In this document: piece by piece, positions 1 to 8,427 of the stretch
How the letters are laid out: each line of letters begins with the position of its first letter
Position numbering within the stretch: the first letter of the stretch is position 1
NCBI GenBank assembly: GCA_022578965.1
Contig: MU401047.1
Span: 1 to 11,469 of the forward strand
Direction: 5' to 3'
DNA: 11,469 nucleotides
Origin: Xylaria sp. FL1777
Taxonomy: Eukaryota; Ascomycota; Sordariomycetes; Xylariales; Xylariaceae
Notes under the pieces: model-generated
Databases searched by the model: none
What the model was told of the DNA's origin: nothing
The model's input: only the letters and a program-made list of their open reading frames with translations
Position numbers and translations under genes: made by a program

Positions 1-650
1 AAAAAAAAAAAAGTTTTAAAAAAAAAAAAGTAAAAGTTTTATAAAAAAAAAGTTAAAAGTTTATAAAAAAAAAATTAAAGTTTTATAAAAAAAAGGTTAT
101 AAGTTTATAAAAAACAAGTAAAGTTATATAATAATATATTGTTATATATAAAGTAAAGTTTAAAATTATAGTTAGAAAAAAAAAAATGAATAAAAAATAA
201 GATATTATTATAAGAATAAAAAATAAAAAGTAGTATATAAAAAGAAAAAAAATTGTAAAAAAGAAAAAAAAAAATATTAAAATTATTTTTAAAAAGATAT
301 GTTTTATAAAAAAAAAAAAAGAAAATATAAAAAAAAAGGAGCAAAATTATTGTTATAATATAAAACAGCAGAAGTTAAAAAAGATTAAAGTTATATTACA
401 GATTTTTTTTTTTTTTTTAAAGTGTTTTATAAAAAAGAAGTAAAAGTATAAAAAAAAAAAAAAAGTAAAAAAAAAGTAAAAAGTATAAAATTTAGGGTTA
501 AACGTATAATAAAAAAAAAAGAAAAAAAAAAAAAAAAAAAAAAGGAATTATAGTGTTTTATAAAAAAGAAGTAAAAAATTTTTAAAGTTATAAACAGTAT
601 TTTTTAAAAATAAAAAAAAAAAAGAAGTTTTATAAAAAAAAAGCGCATTA
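1..650. repeat. Purine-only low-complexity tract
   Basis: This stretch is almost purely A with some G and T on the + strand and nearly no C. It is built from loosely repeated blocks of the form AGTTTTATAAAAAAAA spaced roughly 21 to 24 bp apart near the left edge (about 36, 58, 79 and 103), followed by long A-runs. The minus-strand reading of it is only Phe, Tyr and Leu and is not credible as a protein. I see no gene here. It could be a degenerate minisatellite or an edge of a larger repeat. Confidence 0.6.
421..576 (+). repeat. 25-bp direct repeat, two copies
   Basis: The same 25 bases, beginning AGTGTTTTATAAAAAAGAAG, occur at 421-445 and 552-576, offset by 131 bp, with different A-rich sequence between them. 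A third related piece (GAAGTTTTATAAAAAA) lies near 623. The identity is higher than the surrounding low-complexity sequence, which suggests a local duplication. Confidence 0.6.
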
Positions 651-1556
651 ACTGTTAAAAAAGTATAAAAGTTTTAAGGTTGCTTAAATTAAAATTTTTT
701 TGTTTTTTAGGTTAAAATTAGCAGCATATTTATACGTTTAACTTAATAAAAATTTCTATTGATTTTTTTACTAATAGTTTTTATGCTTAATTATTTGTTA
801 GCTTTGCGTGTTTTTATTTTTGTAATTTGCTAGCTTAATATAACGGTACTTTTGCATTGCTTTATTTAAAGCTAATCATTTTTTTTTTGCTGCTTAATAT
901 ACTTAATCTTTTGCGTATTAACCCCTTTGTAACACTATAACCCTTTTAATGCACATTATAAAAATTCGTTTATAAATTTTATTCTTTGTTATTATTGTTT
1001 TTTTTTCCTTTTTTTTTTTCTTTTATTTTTATTGCACTTGCATTTCTGTTGTAGCTCGTTTTTTTTTAAGTTGCGTGCTATTATTAAGCTTATTTTTTAG
1101 TGCTTGTTTAATGCTTGTTTAGCGCTTTTCTAGCTTTTTTTTAGCGCTTTTACTTGTTGTGTTGCTATTTTTGCTTGCTTTTTTTTAGCGCTTTTATTTG
1201 TTGTGTTGCTATTTTTGCTTGCCTTACTGTTTTTTTTGTAGCTTAATTATTATATTTTTATTAGCTACTAAACGTAATTAGCAAAAACGCAAAAAAGCTT
1301 AAGCATAACAAATTGTTAAACTAAAATAAGAAACTATTAAACCTTTTAGTTAATTTTGTATTTTTTTTTTTAACCCGTTTTTCGATAAAAACACTTTAGC
1401 ACTTATACACCTTTATTTTCCTATTTTACTACTTTTAATTTTTAATTTGCTTTTGTACTACTGTTATTTTACCTAGAGCTAATCTTGCTTATTTTTTTTT
1501 TTTTTTTCTATAAATGTTTTATTTTTAACTACTTAACTTTTTTTTATTTATTTTTA
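651..1556. other. T-rich stretch with no recognised gene
   Basis: At about 650 the + strand changes abruptly from A/G-rich to T/C-rich and stays so for about 1.5 kb. I found no convincing reading frame here on either strand. The minus strand is Lys-rich with many TAA codons and may be the far end of the degraded minus-strand frame that is clearer at 1557-1988. Apart from the short tandem repeat at 1121-1223 nothing stands out. Confidence 0.4.
1121..1223 (+). repeat. 44-bp tandem repeat
   Basis: A unit starting AGCGCTTTTA and ending in a T-run is present at 1143-1186 and again from 1187 to 1223. The second copy is incomplete and differs by a single C/T change over about 36 bases. A half-length version (22 bp, AGCGCTTTTC then TAGC and a T-run) precedes it at 1121-1142. 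The period is not a multiple of three, so a translated function is unlikely unless the frame was already broken. Confidence 0.7.
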
Positions 1557-1988
1557 AGTGCTATTACTACTTTTTATTTCTTTATTTAAGCAATTTTTAG
1601 AACTGCTATATATAAATAGCCTTGCTTTCCTAGATTTAAACGATAGCAATGCTATAGATTTTGAACCGCTTAAACCGGAACTTTTTTTTTTTTTTGCTTT
1701 TTTTACTCGTTTTTGATCTTAAAGTTTTTTTAGTTCTGATAACTTAAGCCTTCTTAATAGCAACAAAAGTAATAATACTATTTTAAACGCTCTAAAACTA
1801 GTTATTTTTCTTTTTTTAATTTTTTCTTTGTTTTTTACGCTCTGTATTTTAAATAAGCCTGTTGCTTTATTGCTTAACTTTTTTTCTATTTTGTTACAGC
1901 AAAATCCCTTTGTTTTTATTGCTAGCGAAGCTTTTATTTTTAGCAAAAATTGTTCTTTTGTTTTTGCTTTTTTTTTTTTATTACTGGT
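1557..1988 (-). pseudogene. Degraded Lys-rich reading frame, unrecognised
   Basis: Read on the minus strand from 1988 down to 1557, one phase gives about 140 codons with a single internal stop (TAA at 1721-1719). The product is rich in Lys, Ser and Leu, with a basic segment (KNKEKIKKRK), a Leu run (about 1747-1770) and a Ser/Gly-containing basic end (KKKKSSGLSGSKS). Just upstream, stops in the same phase are TAA or TAG, as expected from mutated Gln codons, so the original gene may have started nearer the hairpin at 2165. The region around 1600-1680 keeps more G and C than its neighbours. I recognise no family. It could be the basic tail of a transposon protein, or chance in T-rich DNA. Confidence 0.35.
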
Positions 1989-2164
1989 TTATTATAATTA
2001 GCTTAGCTAGCAGTTTTCTCTTTTATTTAACAATATGCGTTATTGCACATAAAAACAAATTTTATACTTTTATTTTTATTAATATAACTATAGTATACTT
2101 TATTTTCTATTTTTTTTATGTTTTTTTATTTTTGTTTGTATTTTTAAACTGCTTATATATATAT

Positions 2165-2261
2165 AAGGGCCTATAAAAAACTAAATATTTCAGAACGTAT
2201 AGTCTTTTTCAAAAAAAAAAAAACTATACGTCCTAAAATATTTAGTTTTTTATAAGCCTTT
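2165..2261. repeat. Long AT-rich hairpin (39-nt arms)
   Basis: The arms at 2165-2203 and 2223-2261 are inverted copies of each other with about five mismatches, separated by 19 bases consisting mainly of an A-run. The core is TATAAAAAACTAAATATTT on the left and its inverse on the right, extended by GTATAGT / ACTATAC. Mismatched positions are mostly C/T or G/A differences, as expected if two identical arms were mutated separately. The hairpin sits between the minus-strand frame ending to its left and the + strand frame X to its right. It may be a MITE-like insertion or a transcript-end structure. Confidence 0.8.
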
Positions 2262-2290
2262 ATTTTTTTATTCCTTTTATTCTCTTTATT

Positions 2291-2316
2291 CCTTAAATAT
2301 TTAGTTTTTTGTATAC
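2291..2316 (+). repeat. Half-copy of the palindromic motif
   Basis: CCTTAAATATTTAGTTTTTT followed by GTATAC repeats the right arm of the hairpin 50 bp upstream (TCCTAAAATATTTAGTTTTT), without an obvious partner arm nearby. It indicates that this motif was duplicated locally or that a second hairpin lost one arm. Confidence 0.6.
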
Positions 2317-2760
2317 TATTCTCTTTTTTTATACATTCTTTATTTATCTTGTTATATTTATTATATTAATTCATTTATATAAAAAAAGTAATTAATATAG
2401 CTAGCTATATATTAAAACACATAACAAATTATCTTATATAAAACTTTTTAACTTTTTATATTAATTCTTTAAAACATAATAATCTTACTAATATTTTATT
2501 ATTTTGTTTTAAGCTAAAAGCCTTATAGATTCCTTTTTAGCATACTTTTTTTAATGCTAATAAGCTTAAGCTTTCCTTTTTATTTACCGAAGCCTTTTGT
2601 TATAATATCTACTAATAAATATATATTACTTGTTAATATAATATTAACAGCTATTTTATATAGCTTTATTTTTTTGCTGCATTTTTCTTAGTAATATTTA
2701 CTTTGAGTTATTTATCTTTGTTTTAATCTTTTATCGCCTAAAATATATACTGCGTTTTTA
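2317..2760. other. AT-rich spacer, nothing recognised
   Basis: This is highly AT-rich sequence between the palindromic motif and the first long + strand frame. The phase used by the downstream frame contains a TGA at 2704-2706, unlike the rest of that frame, so I place its usable start after this point. I see no RNA gene, promoter or repeat that can be supported. Confidence 0.4.
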
Positions 2761-5520
2761 ACTTAGTAAAACCTTATAAAACCCAGAATTTGCAGCTTAG
2801 CTTTTTTTAATATAGTTCTAACAACTGTGTTTATTTTTTTTTTTTCTATTTTTTCCTAATTTTTAAACATTAAACTACTTATTTGCTATTCGAAATATAA
2901 AAACAGTTTGTAAAGAACTATGTATTACTTGCTTTGCATGCTTCCTGTTTTTCTGCGATTATTGCTTAGCACTTTATTAGTTTTACTTAAGCTAAAACAA
3001 AAGCAAATATTTAGTAAGCTTTAGCAAAAAGCTTTAGTTTTTTTAAATATATTTAGTTGCAGTACGTTATTTTATATAAATATACAAAACTATTTTAAAA
3101 CTACCTTAAAACCTTATATAACTAGCATCTGTTTAGCTATTTTGCTAGCCCTATTTTTCTTTTATAAAAACATAATATTAAAGATATAATTATAAGCTAC
3201 TTAGCAAAAAGTGCTCTGCAAAAATTTTATATAAACTATTTTTTAATAGCAAACTAGCAGTACTTTTATTCTAACGCTACGTAAGTTAACTTTGCCTTTT
3301 AAAACGTATCTTATATTATTAAACCCTTTTATTTAACTAATAATATAATACTTTTGTTTACCCTACTTAATAAATCAGCATGCATAGCTAAAATAGCTTA
3401 CAATAGCAATAGCCTATTTTAAAAATATTGTTTATACTTATATTTATAATACATGTTCTGAAATATAAAAAAGCTAAAAATAATAAAAACTACTTTAGCT
3501 AGCTTCCGCGTTAAAAAAGTAGCTTTATTTAAAGTTAAAATATATAATTTCTATAAGTAGTATATATAAACACCTATAAAAAGATTTTATTTTTTTGATT
3601 TACTATAGTTTGACTTGCTGCTTTTTAGCTTAAATTTACTTAAATAATACTACTAAAGCAAAGCTAAAATATTAACGCAAAAAATAATGCTACTTAATTT
3701 TTCTTTTTTTTTTAATGCTTTTTAGTTTTATAAAAGCTAGCTATATTATATATTATTTACTTTGTTTAACGCCTTTACGCTGCTTTATTATAATATATGC
3801 TATAAATACTGTATGCTTTAGTTTTATATTATAACTGCTGTAAACTTTTATAAACCGCTTTTTTAATAAACTATTTGCTTGTTTTTGCTAACTAATCTTA
3901 CTACTTATAATCCTTTTTTTCTTGTTTTAATACGCTAGCTAAATAACTTTATGCTTACTTTTATTATTTGCTTTATTAAGCTTATCGAAAAGCTAGCAAT
4001 ATTTGCATTCCTTAATAGCAATATATTACTAAAGCAGTTTAATACTATTAAGTATACTAAACATATATATACGAACCAAATATTGCTTACTCTTTTTAAG
4101 CAAACTTGCATTAGTAGTATTTTTTCTTAAGTACTATAGCTATAGCATACTACTTAAAATTGCTGTATGTCTAACAAATCAAAAAAGCTGTTATAAAAGC
4201 TTAGCTTAAAAAACATAATACAAAAGTATAGCATGCTATAAGTGCTAAACAATATATTTAAGTAGCATATTTTCCGACTTATAAGTTATGCTTTAAAGCA
4301 GCTTTGCTTATTTTTCTTTAAGCGTTAAAATTAACTAAAAGTAATTTAGCAAAATATAACGCAAAGTATACTAAGCATAAATAAGCAATTTAAAATAACA
4401 CTACTAAACAACTTTTAAAACATTGCTAACTATGCTACTATTTCTGCTAAATACCGTAAAGCATAGCTACTATGCAGTAAAACTTTTAAGCTTGCATTAC
4501 AATTAATTACTTGCGCATATAATTTAAAGTTCTTTAAAGCCTATAAGTTATATTTTAAAAAGCTCGGGCTTTTTTACTAAGCATAATGCAATATTTTATA
4601 CAAAAGCTAGCTAAACTATATGTAAAGCTACTTTTAATTCTTTAGCTTATTTAATGTTTACTGCATTTATTTTTAGGTCCTTAGTACTTTAAGCAAAACT
4701 AAAGTTAAAAGCTTTTGAGCAAACAAAACAGCACTATTTAATAGTGCTAACCTTTTACTTTTTATTTTTGCATAATAGCAAAAACCAAAAACAAAGACCT
4801 ATAACCCTAGCAACTATAATATAAATAAACGCTAAAACTAATCCGTATATATAGCATTAATGTTTAGCGCTTTAAATAACCGTACTAGTTAATTAAGCAA
4901 AAGCTTTACTTCTTAGTATTATAAAGTTCAAAAAGCCTAGCTTGCTATATTTACCGGCAAAAATATTATATGCCTATTTCTTAACAATTAGTCTAACTAT
5001 TGTTAAACGTATGCTAGCTCTTATATTTTTGTTACGCTAAACTTTAAAAAAACCAAGTTTTTCTATATTTAATTGTTTAAGCATATTACTACAAAATTAA
5101 ATTTCTTTAGTTTTAAGTACAGCTGCTTAAAGCTATCGCGCTATAATATAGTAAAAAAAAAGCTATTATATAACAATATAAATTACTTATTTAAAAAAGC
5201 CCTAGTAGCTATTATATTAATATACTTGCTGCAGTTGCTTAATTAAGTTTGCAATGCTGCTATACAAGCATGCTGTAATATATACTTATACGCTATAATA
5301 CTTACGCAATAAAAACGCAATACCTTTTACCTTAGCTTTAATGCTATACTTTAGTATTTATTTAACTATTATAGCAAAGGTTTCTTACGCATGTTTTTTG
5401 AACAGCTTTTTTATATACTTACTAAGCAACTTACCGTGTTCCTTTAACTACATGCATTCTGCTTTAATATATTTTCTAATGCTGCAGAACTGCTATTTCT
5501 TTCTATTAACCTACTAGTGC
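2761..5520 (+). pseudogene. Degraded long reading frame X, unrecognised
   Basis: One + strand phase (codons starting at 2761, 2764 and so on) runs about 920 codons with stops that are TAA or TAG only. Stop density is lowest at 3061-3180, 3721-3780, 4081-4200, 4441-5100 and 5221-5520. Where I compared phases (3600-4200, 4440-4680) this one had fewer stops overall than the alternatives checked. The product is Leu/Ile/Lys-rich; the T-rich DNA alone would inflate Leu and Phe. A Cys pair (CYKC, about 4240) could be a zinc-finger remnant. At about 4798-4990 a pattern of Arg-Pro, Glu/Leu-like, Asn and a later Leu-Pro (YLPAKIL) faintly recalls the tyrosine-recombinase-like domain of fungal multi-copy proteins, but I would not rely on this. 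No function is assigned. Confidence 0.35.
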
Positions 5521-5993
5521 AGCTTAAACTAAAAAACTCAAAAGCTAATAGCTTAGTACTAATATCTAAGTTACCGTACAAAATAAGCACGTTAGCAAAA
5601 AAAATCTTCATAAAATATATAGCATTATGCAAAAAGCTAAATATAAAGCTAACTATATAGCGTAAGCTAACAAAAAAGCTAACTAATAGCAATAAAACCA
5701 GCAAAAAAAAAAACAAAATAAACGTTATAAATAACACAAAGCTAAAAACAAACAGTAGTTATAATCCTAGTAATTATAAGTAATTATAATAAAACCTAGG
5801 ACTAAAATACAACTAATAAAAGCTACTAAAAATAAAATATCTAAAGCTATACAGTAATTATACCTTAGCTTAATAACTATTAGAAATAAAATATCTAAAG
5901 CTATACAATAACTATACACTAGCTTAGTAACCATAAAAAATCCCAAAAACAAAATATCTACTATAATTTTTGCCAGGCCTTCTTTAATTTGCT
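5402..5993 (+). pseudogene. Degraded Lys/Gln-rich frame, possible tail of X
   Basis: From about 5402 the second + strand phase becomes the more open one and again shows only TAA/TAG stops. It reads as a hydrophilic, probably helical protein: repeated Ala-Asn-Lys-Lys and Gln runs (about 5660-5760), then an 18-residue repeat (core NKISKAIQQLY, where the second Q is an assumed mutated codon). The basic segment loosely resembles the C-terminal Lys/Arg-rich helix of fungal pogo-type transposases, but no catalytic motif supports this. Either X changes phase through an indel near 5500 or this is a separate short gene. The minus-strand frames over the same bases look like hydrophobic shadows. Confidence 0.3.
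5830..5960 (+). repeat. 54-bp tandem repeat
   Basis: Two copies at 5830-5883 and 5884-5937 share AAATAAAATATCTAAAGCTA at their start and stay alignable to the end, with mainly C/T and G/A differences. A degenerate third start (AAAATATCT at 5951) is offset by a further 63 bp. The 54- and 63-bp spacings are both multiples of three, consistent with duplication inside a coding sequence (18-residue unit). Confidence 0.75.
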
Positions 5994-6490
5994 TTTTTTG
6001 TTCTTTTTACAACTTTTTTTCTTAGCTTAGCTATACTAACTATTTATGCTTGCTATTTTAAATATTTAGTTTGTAAAGCTTCTATTACTACTAAAGCTTA
6101 AGCTTATAGCTAAAAAGTATTATTATAAGCTAAAAAGAAACTTTTTTAGAAAAAATAACTAGTAATAATTAAAATATATAGGTTGTTTTAGCTGCTTACT
6201 TTAATAACCTTTAGCTAACTTAGTATTTTGCTAACTGCAATGCAAATGTTTTTACTGCTTTTTTACCCTTTACTTAAAAAGCAACCTTTAAACAAGTTAT
6301 ATAAAACCAAAACAATATTAATAGCGTTAAAAAATATAATATATAACTTACAAAAATAAAAAAGCAAAAAATACAAAATAAAGTATTAATATCTATTTTT
6401 TACTTTAAAACCTAAAACAAGTTTACTTTTTTCATAAATATTTATAGTAAGTATTTACTTTTTACATTGTTTCTATACTAAAACTCCAAA
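5994..6490. other. AT-rich spacer, nothing recognised
   Basis: This is about 500 bp between the end of the repeat-bearing frame and the hairpin at 6491. No reading frame, repeat or RNA structure was convincing. It ends in A-rich sequence leading into the palindrome. Confidence 0.4.
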
Positions 6491-6528
6491 AAACCAAATA
6501 TTTTAATAATAATTAAAATATTTAGTTT
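6491..6528. repeat. Hairpin copy of the palindromic motif
   Basis: The left arm AAACCAAATATTTTAAT (6491-6507) and the right arm ATTAAAATATTTAGTTT (6512-6528) pair over 17 positions with one mismatch and a 4-base loop. The mismatch is C versus T, again the mutation type seen elsewhere. The core matches the hairpins at 2165-2261 and 8331-8380. It lies directly before the degraded frame Y. Confidence 0.75.
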
Positions 6529-6530
6529 CT

Positions 6531-7815
6531 TATGCGCCTAGGTATAATTATACTAATATAATTGCAGTATTAGCAACATTATATTCTTATTACTAATTTT
6601 AAAATGCAAGCATAACCTAAAAAAATCCCGATTTTTCCTTAATATAAAATAGCTTTAGCGCAATAGTTCAATATATTATAATATATAACCTTAGTACTAA
6701 AAACAAACTTAATGCCTTAGTAAACCTACTTAAAAAGCATAATCTTATAGCTTACCTTATGTTTTTGTAGCAAAGTTATTAATTCTTAAAAAATAAAATG
6801 CTTTCTGTAGTAATTATTGCAAAAAGTTAATAAGCAGCAAATATACTAAAAATAGCTATAATTATAGCAGCTTTTAAGCTACTATAAACTTACTTAAAGC
6901 ATTTTTATATCCAATAAAACTAAAGTACTAAGCTTATTTATAGCATTTCTAGAAAAAATTAAACTAAAGCATTGCTTTTTATATAGTTCTACTAGCACAA
7001 ACGTTACAATAATAAATCTTTTATATACTATAAGCAAAAAAAAGCAGTAATATAGCTTTTAATTATTACTATAGTTCTAAAAGCCATTGCTTTTAATATT
7101 TAAAAAAATAACTATAAACCACTAGTTATACCCTTTAATAAAACTAACGCAGCAAGCTAAGCCGGCTTTTTTAATATAGTAATAAAAAACGTAGCACTAC
7201 TTTTCCCTTATATAAATCATATTAATAGCATTAAAAGATAGCTAAAAAACAAAGCAGCAATACTTGAAAGCATAACAAATTATAATACTTAAGTAAAGCT
7301 ATAATGTTTTATAGATCTTTTAATAAAGCAATATATATTTACTGCTATAAACTAAAGCATAATAGATTTGCCACATTTAAGCACAGCTAATATAAAATAT
7401 ATTCGTACTTAAACTAAAGGCTTTATTAGTAAAACTAAAATAAATAATCCACTACTTTTGCTAAAAGCTAACAAAACAAATAAAATTAAAACAATTATTA
7501 ATGCAAATAATATAAAAGTTATTAATAAGCTTGCTTTAAATAAAACAGCAGAAATAATAATAATTACTAAGGCTAATTTTCTAAACAAAGATTTAGATTT
7601 CTAAAACAATAATGTTATAAAAGCCAAAGCCAAAAAAAAAGCAAAAAACCGCAAAAAAAAGTATAACCTAATTACAGAATACACATTAAGTAGTACTAAA
7701 AGTCAAAATTAATCAGTTGTAAATGCTGCATTATACCTTAAAATGAACTAACAAAATGCTATAATAGCATTTAAAAGCAAAACTACTTTTTAACCACACT
7801 AGCTTATAAATAAAT
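6531..7815 (+). pseudogene. Degraded reading frame Y, unrecognised
   Basis: The third + strand phase reads about 425 codons with scattered TAA/TAG stops and no TGA that I could find. It runs from just after the hairpin at 6491-6528 to just before the motif copy at 7837. The N-terminal two thirds read like a mixed globular protein (for example FPYINHINSIKRQLKNKAA from about 7203, and IIDLPHLSTANIKYIRT near 7360-7410). The last third is more polar, with a basic cluster (KAKAKKKAKNRKKKY, about 7620-7665). Many Asn and Lys codons are probably former Asp, Gly, Glu or Arg codons. I do not recognise the family. The fit of the frame exactly between two palindromes supports a real, separate gene. Confidence 0.4.
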
Positions 7816-7836
7816 AAAAATAGGTCTTAAAAAACC

Positions 7837-7896
7837 AAATATTTTATTACTTATTTTACTTTATAAGCCTTTAAGTACTTAAAAAATAAAATATTT
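7837..7896. repeat. Diverged copy of the palindromic motif
   Basis: AAAAAACCAAATATTTTATT begins at 7829, and the inverse of its inner part, AATAAAATATTT, lies at 7885-7896, giving 12-nt exact arms (7837-7848 and 7885-7896) with a 36-base spacer. The spacer holds a small palindrome, TTAAGTACTTAA (7871-7882). The left part closely matches the left arm at 6491 (AAACCAAATATTTTA). It separates frames Y and Z1. Confidence 0.55.
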
Positions 7897-7920
7897 ATTA
7901 CAAATATTTAAATTTTTATC

Positions 7921-8330
7921 CTTTTTAATAATACTTGCTAACAATAAACATTAAGAACAAATATAGCTGTTATATTAACTAAAATTATTAACTTTTCTAA
8001 CTTTGCCTTTATAGCAAATAAATATAAAACCAAGAAAACAATAACTTATAATAAAGTGCTAAATAACTTTTACCACAAAAAATATATTATTATACTTAAA
8101 TATAAAAGGATTTATTACTTGTTATTTGTTTTTACACTTTTTTCTATAGCTACGCAAACCTATAATGCATTACGATCCTTTTTTTAAAAAAACCTTAACG
8201 TATACTTAGCCTATAATAACAGCAAGTTTAAAATTAACAGATTAAAAAAAAAGCGCATTTTTAACAAACAAAACTTTATTGCCAAAATATAAAACCTAAA
8301 TCTAACATTACTAGAAGTATATATAACCTA
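7921..8330 (+). pseudogene. Lightly damaged reading frame Z1
   Basis: The first + strand phase is open for about 130 codons apart from isolated TAA stops, with an uninterrupted run of about 80 codons from roughly 7945 to 8187. The product is Lys/Asn/Tyr-rich with a hydrophobic patch (YYLLFVFTLFSIAT, about 8116-8157) and a basic segment (NRLKKKRIFNKQNF, about 8239-8280). The phase is the same as that of the SNF2 frame starting about 100 bp downstream, with only the hairpin at 8331-8380 between them. Z1 could be the N-terminal part of the SNF2 protein or a separate small gene. I recognise no domain. Confidence 0.4.
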
Positions 8331-8380
8331 ATAAAAACTAAATATTTAATACTAGTATTATTAAATATTCAGTTTTTTAT
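8331..8380. repeat. Hairpin copy of the palindromic motif
   Basis: ATAAAAACTAAATATTTAAT (8331-8350) pairs with ATTAAATATTCAGTTTTTTA (about 8359-8378) around the central palindrome AATACTAGTATT. The right arm carries CAG where the left predicts TAG-type pairing, a C/T difference. The core is the same as in the hairpins at 2165 and 6491. It lies between Z1 and the SNF2 frame. Confidence 0.75.
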
Positions 8381-8427
8381 ACTTTTTATATAGGACTTCT
8401 TGCTAACTAAAGCAAACTAGCAAAATT

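Noticed and set aside
105..344. Minus-strand open frame of about 79 residues
   Set aside because: The product is almost only Phe, Leu, Tyr and Asn from an A/T low-complexity tract; no domain and no codon structure support it.
490..500. Telomere-like TTAGGGTTA
   Set aside because: It is a single one-and-a-half copy with no array, so it gives no evidence of a telomere or an internal telomeric repeat.
1862..2176. Plus-strand open frame of about 104 hydrophobic residues
   Set aside because: It is a T-run-driven Phe/Leu product that overlaps the minus-strand Lys-rich frame and runs into the hairpin arm; it looks like a shadow frame.
3600..4200. Minus-strand Lys-rich reading frame antisense to X
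   Set aside because: It looked protein-like locally (for example ECKYC near 3990) but has more stops than the + strand phase over the same bases (about 17 against 10 in 200 codons) and includes a TGA. It is not excluded entirely.
5226..5265. LLQ-x-LN stretch resembling the LLQPLD motif of pogo-type transposases
   Set aside because: It lies in a different phase (phase 3) from the best open frame of X, the second Asp environment does not fit, and no other DDE motif could be found nearby.
5444..5952. Two minus-strand hydrophobic open frames (97 and 61 residues)
   Set aside because: They are antisense to the Lys/Gln-rich + strand frame and to the 54-bp repeat; the hydrophobicity comes from reading A-rich codons backwards.
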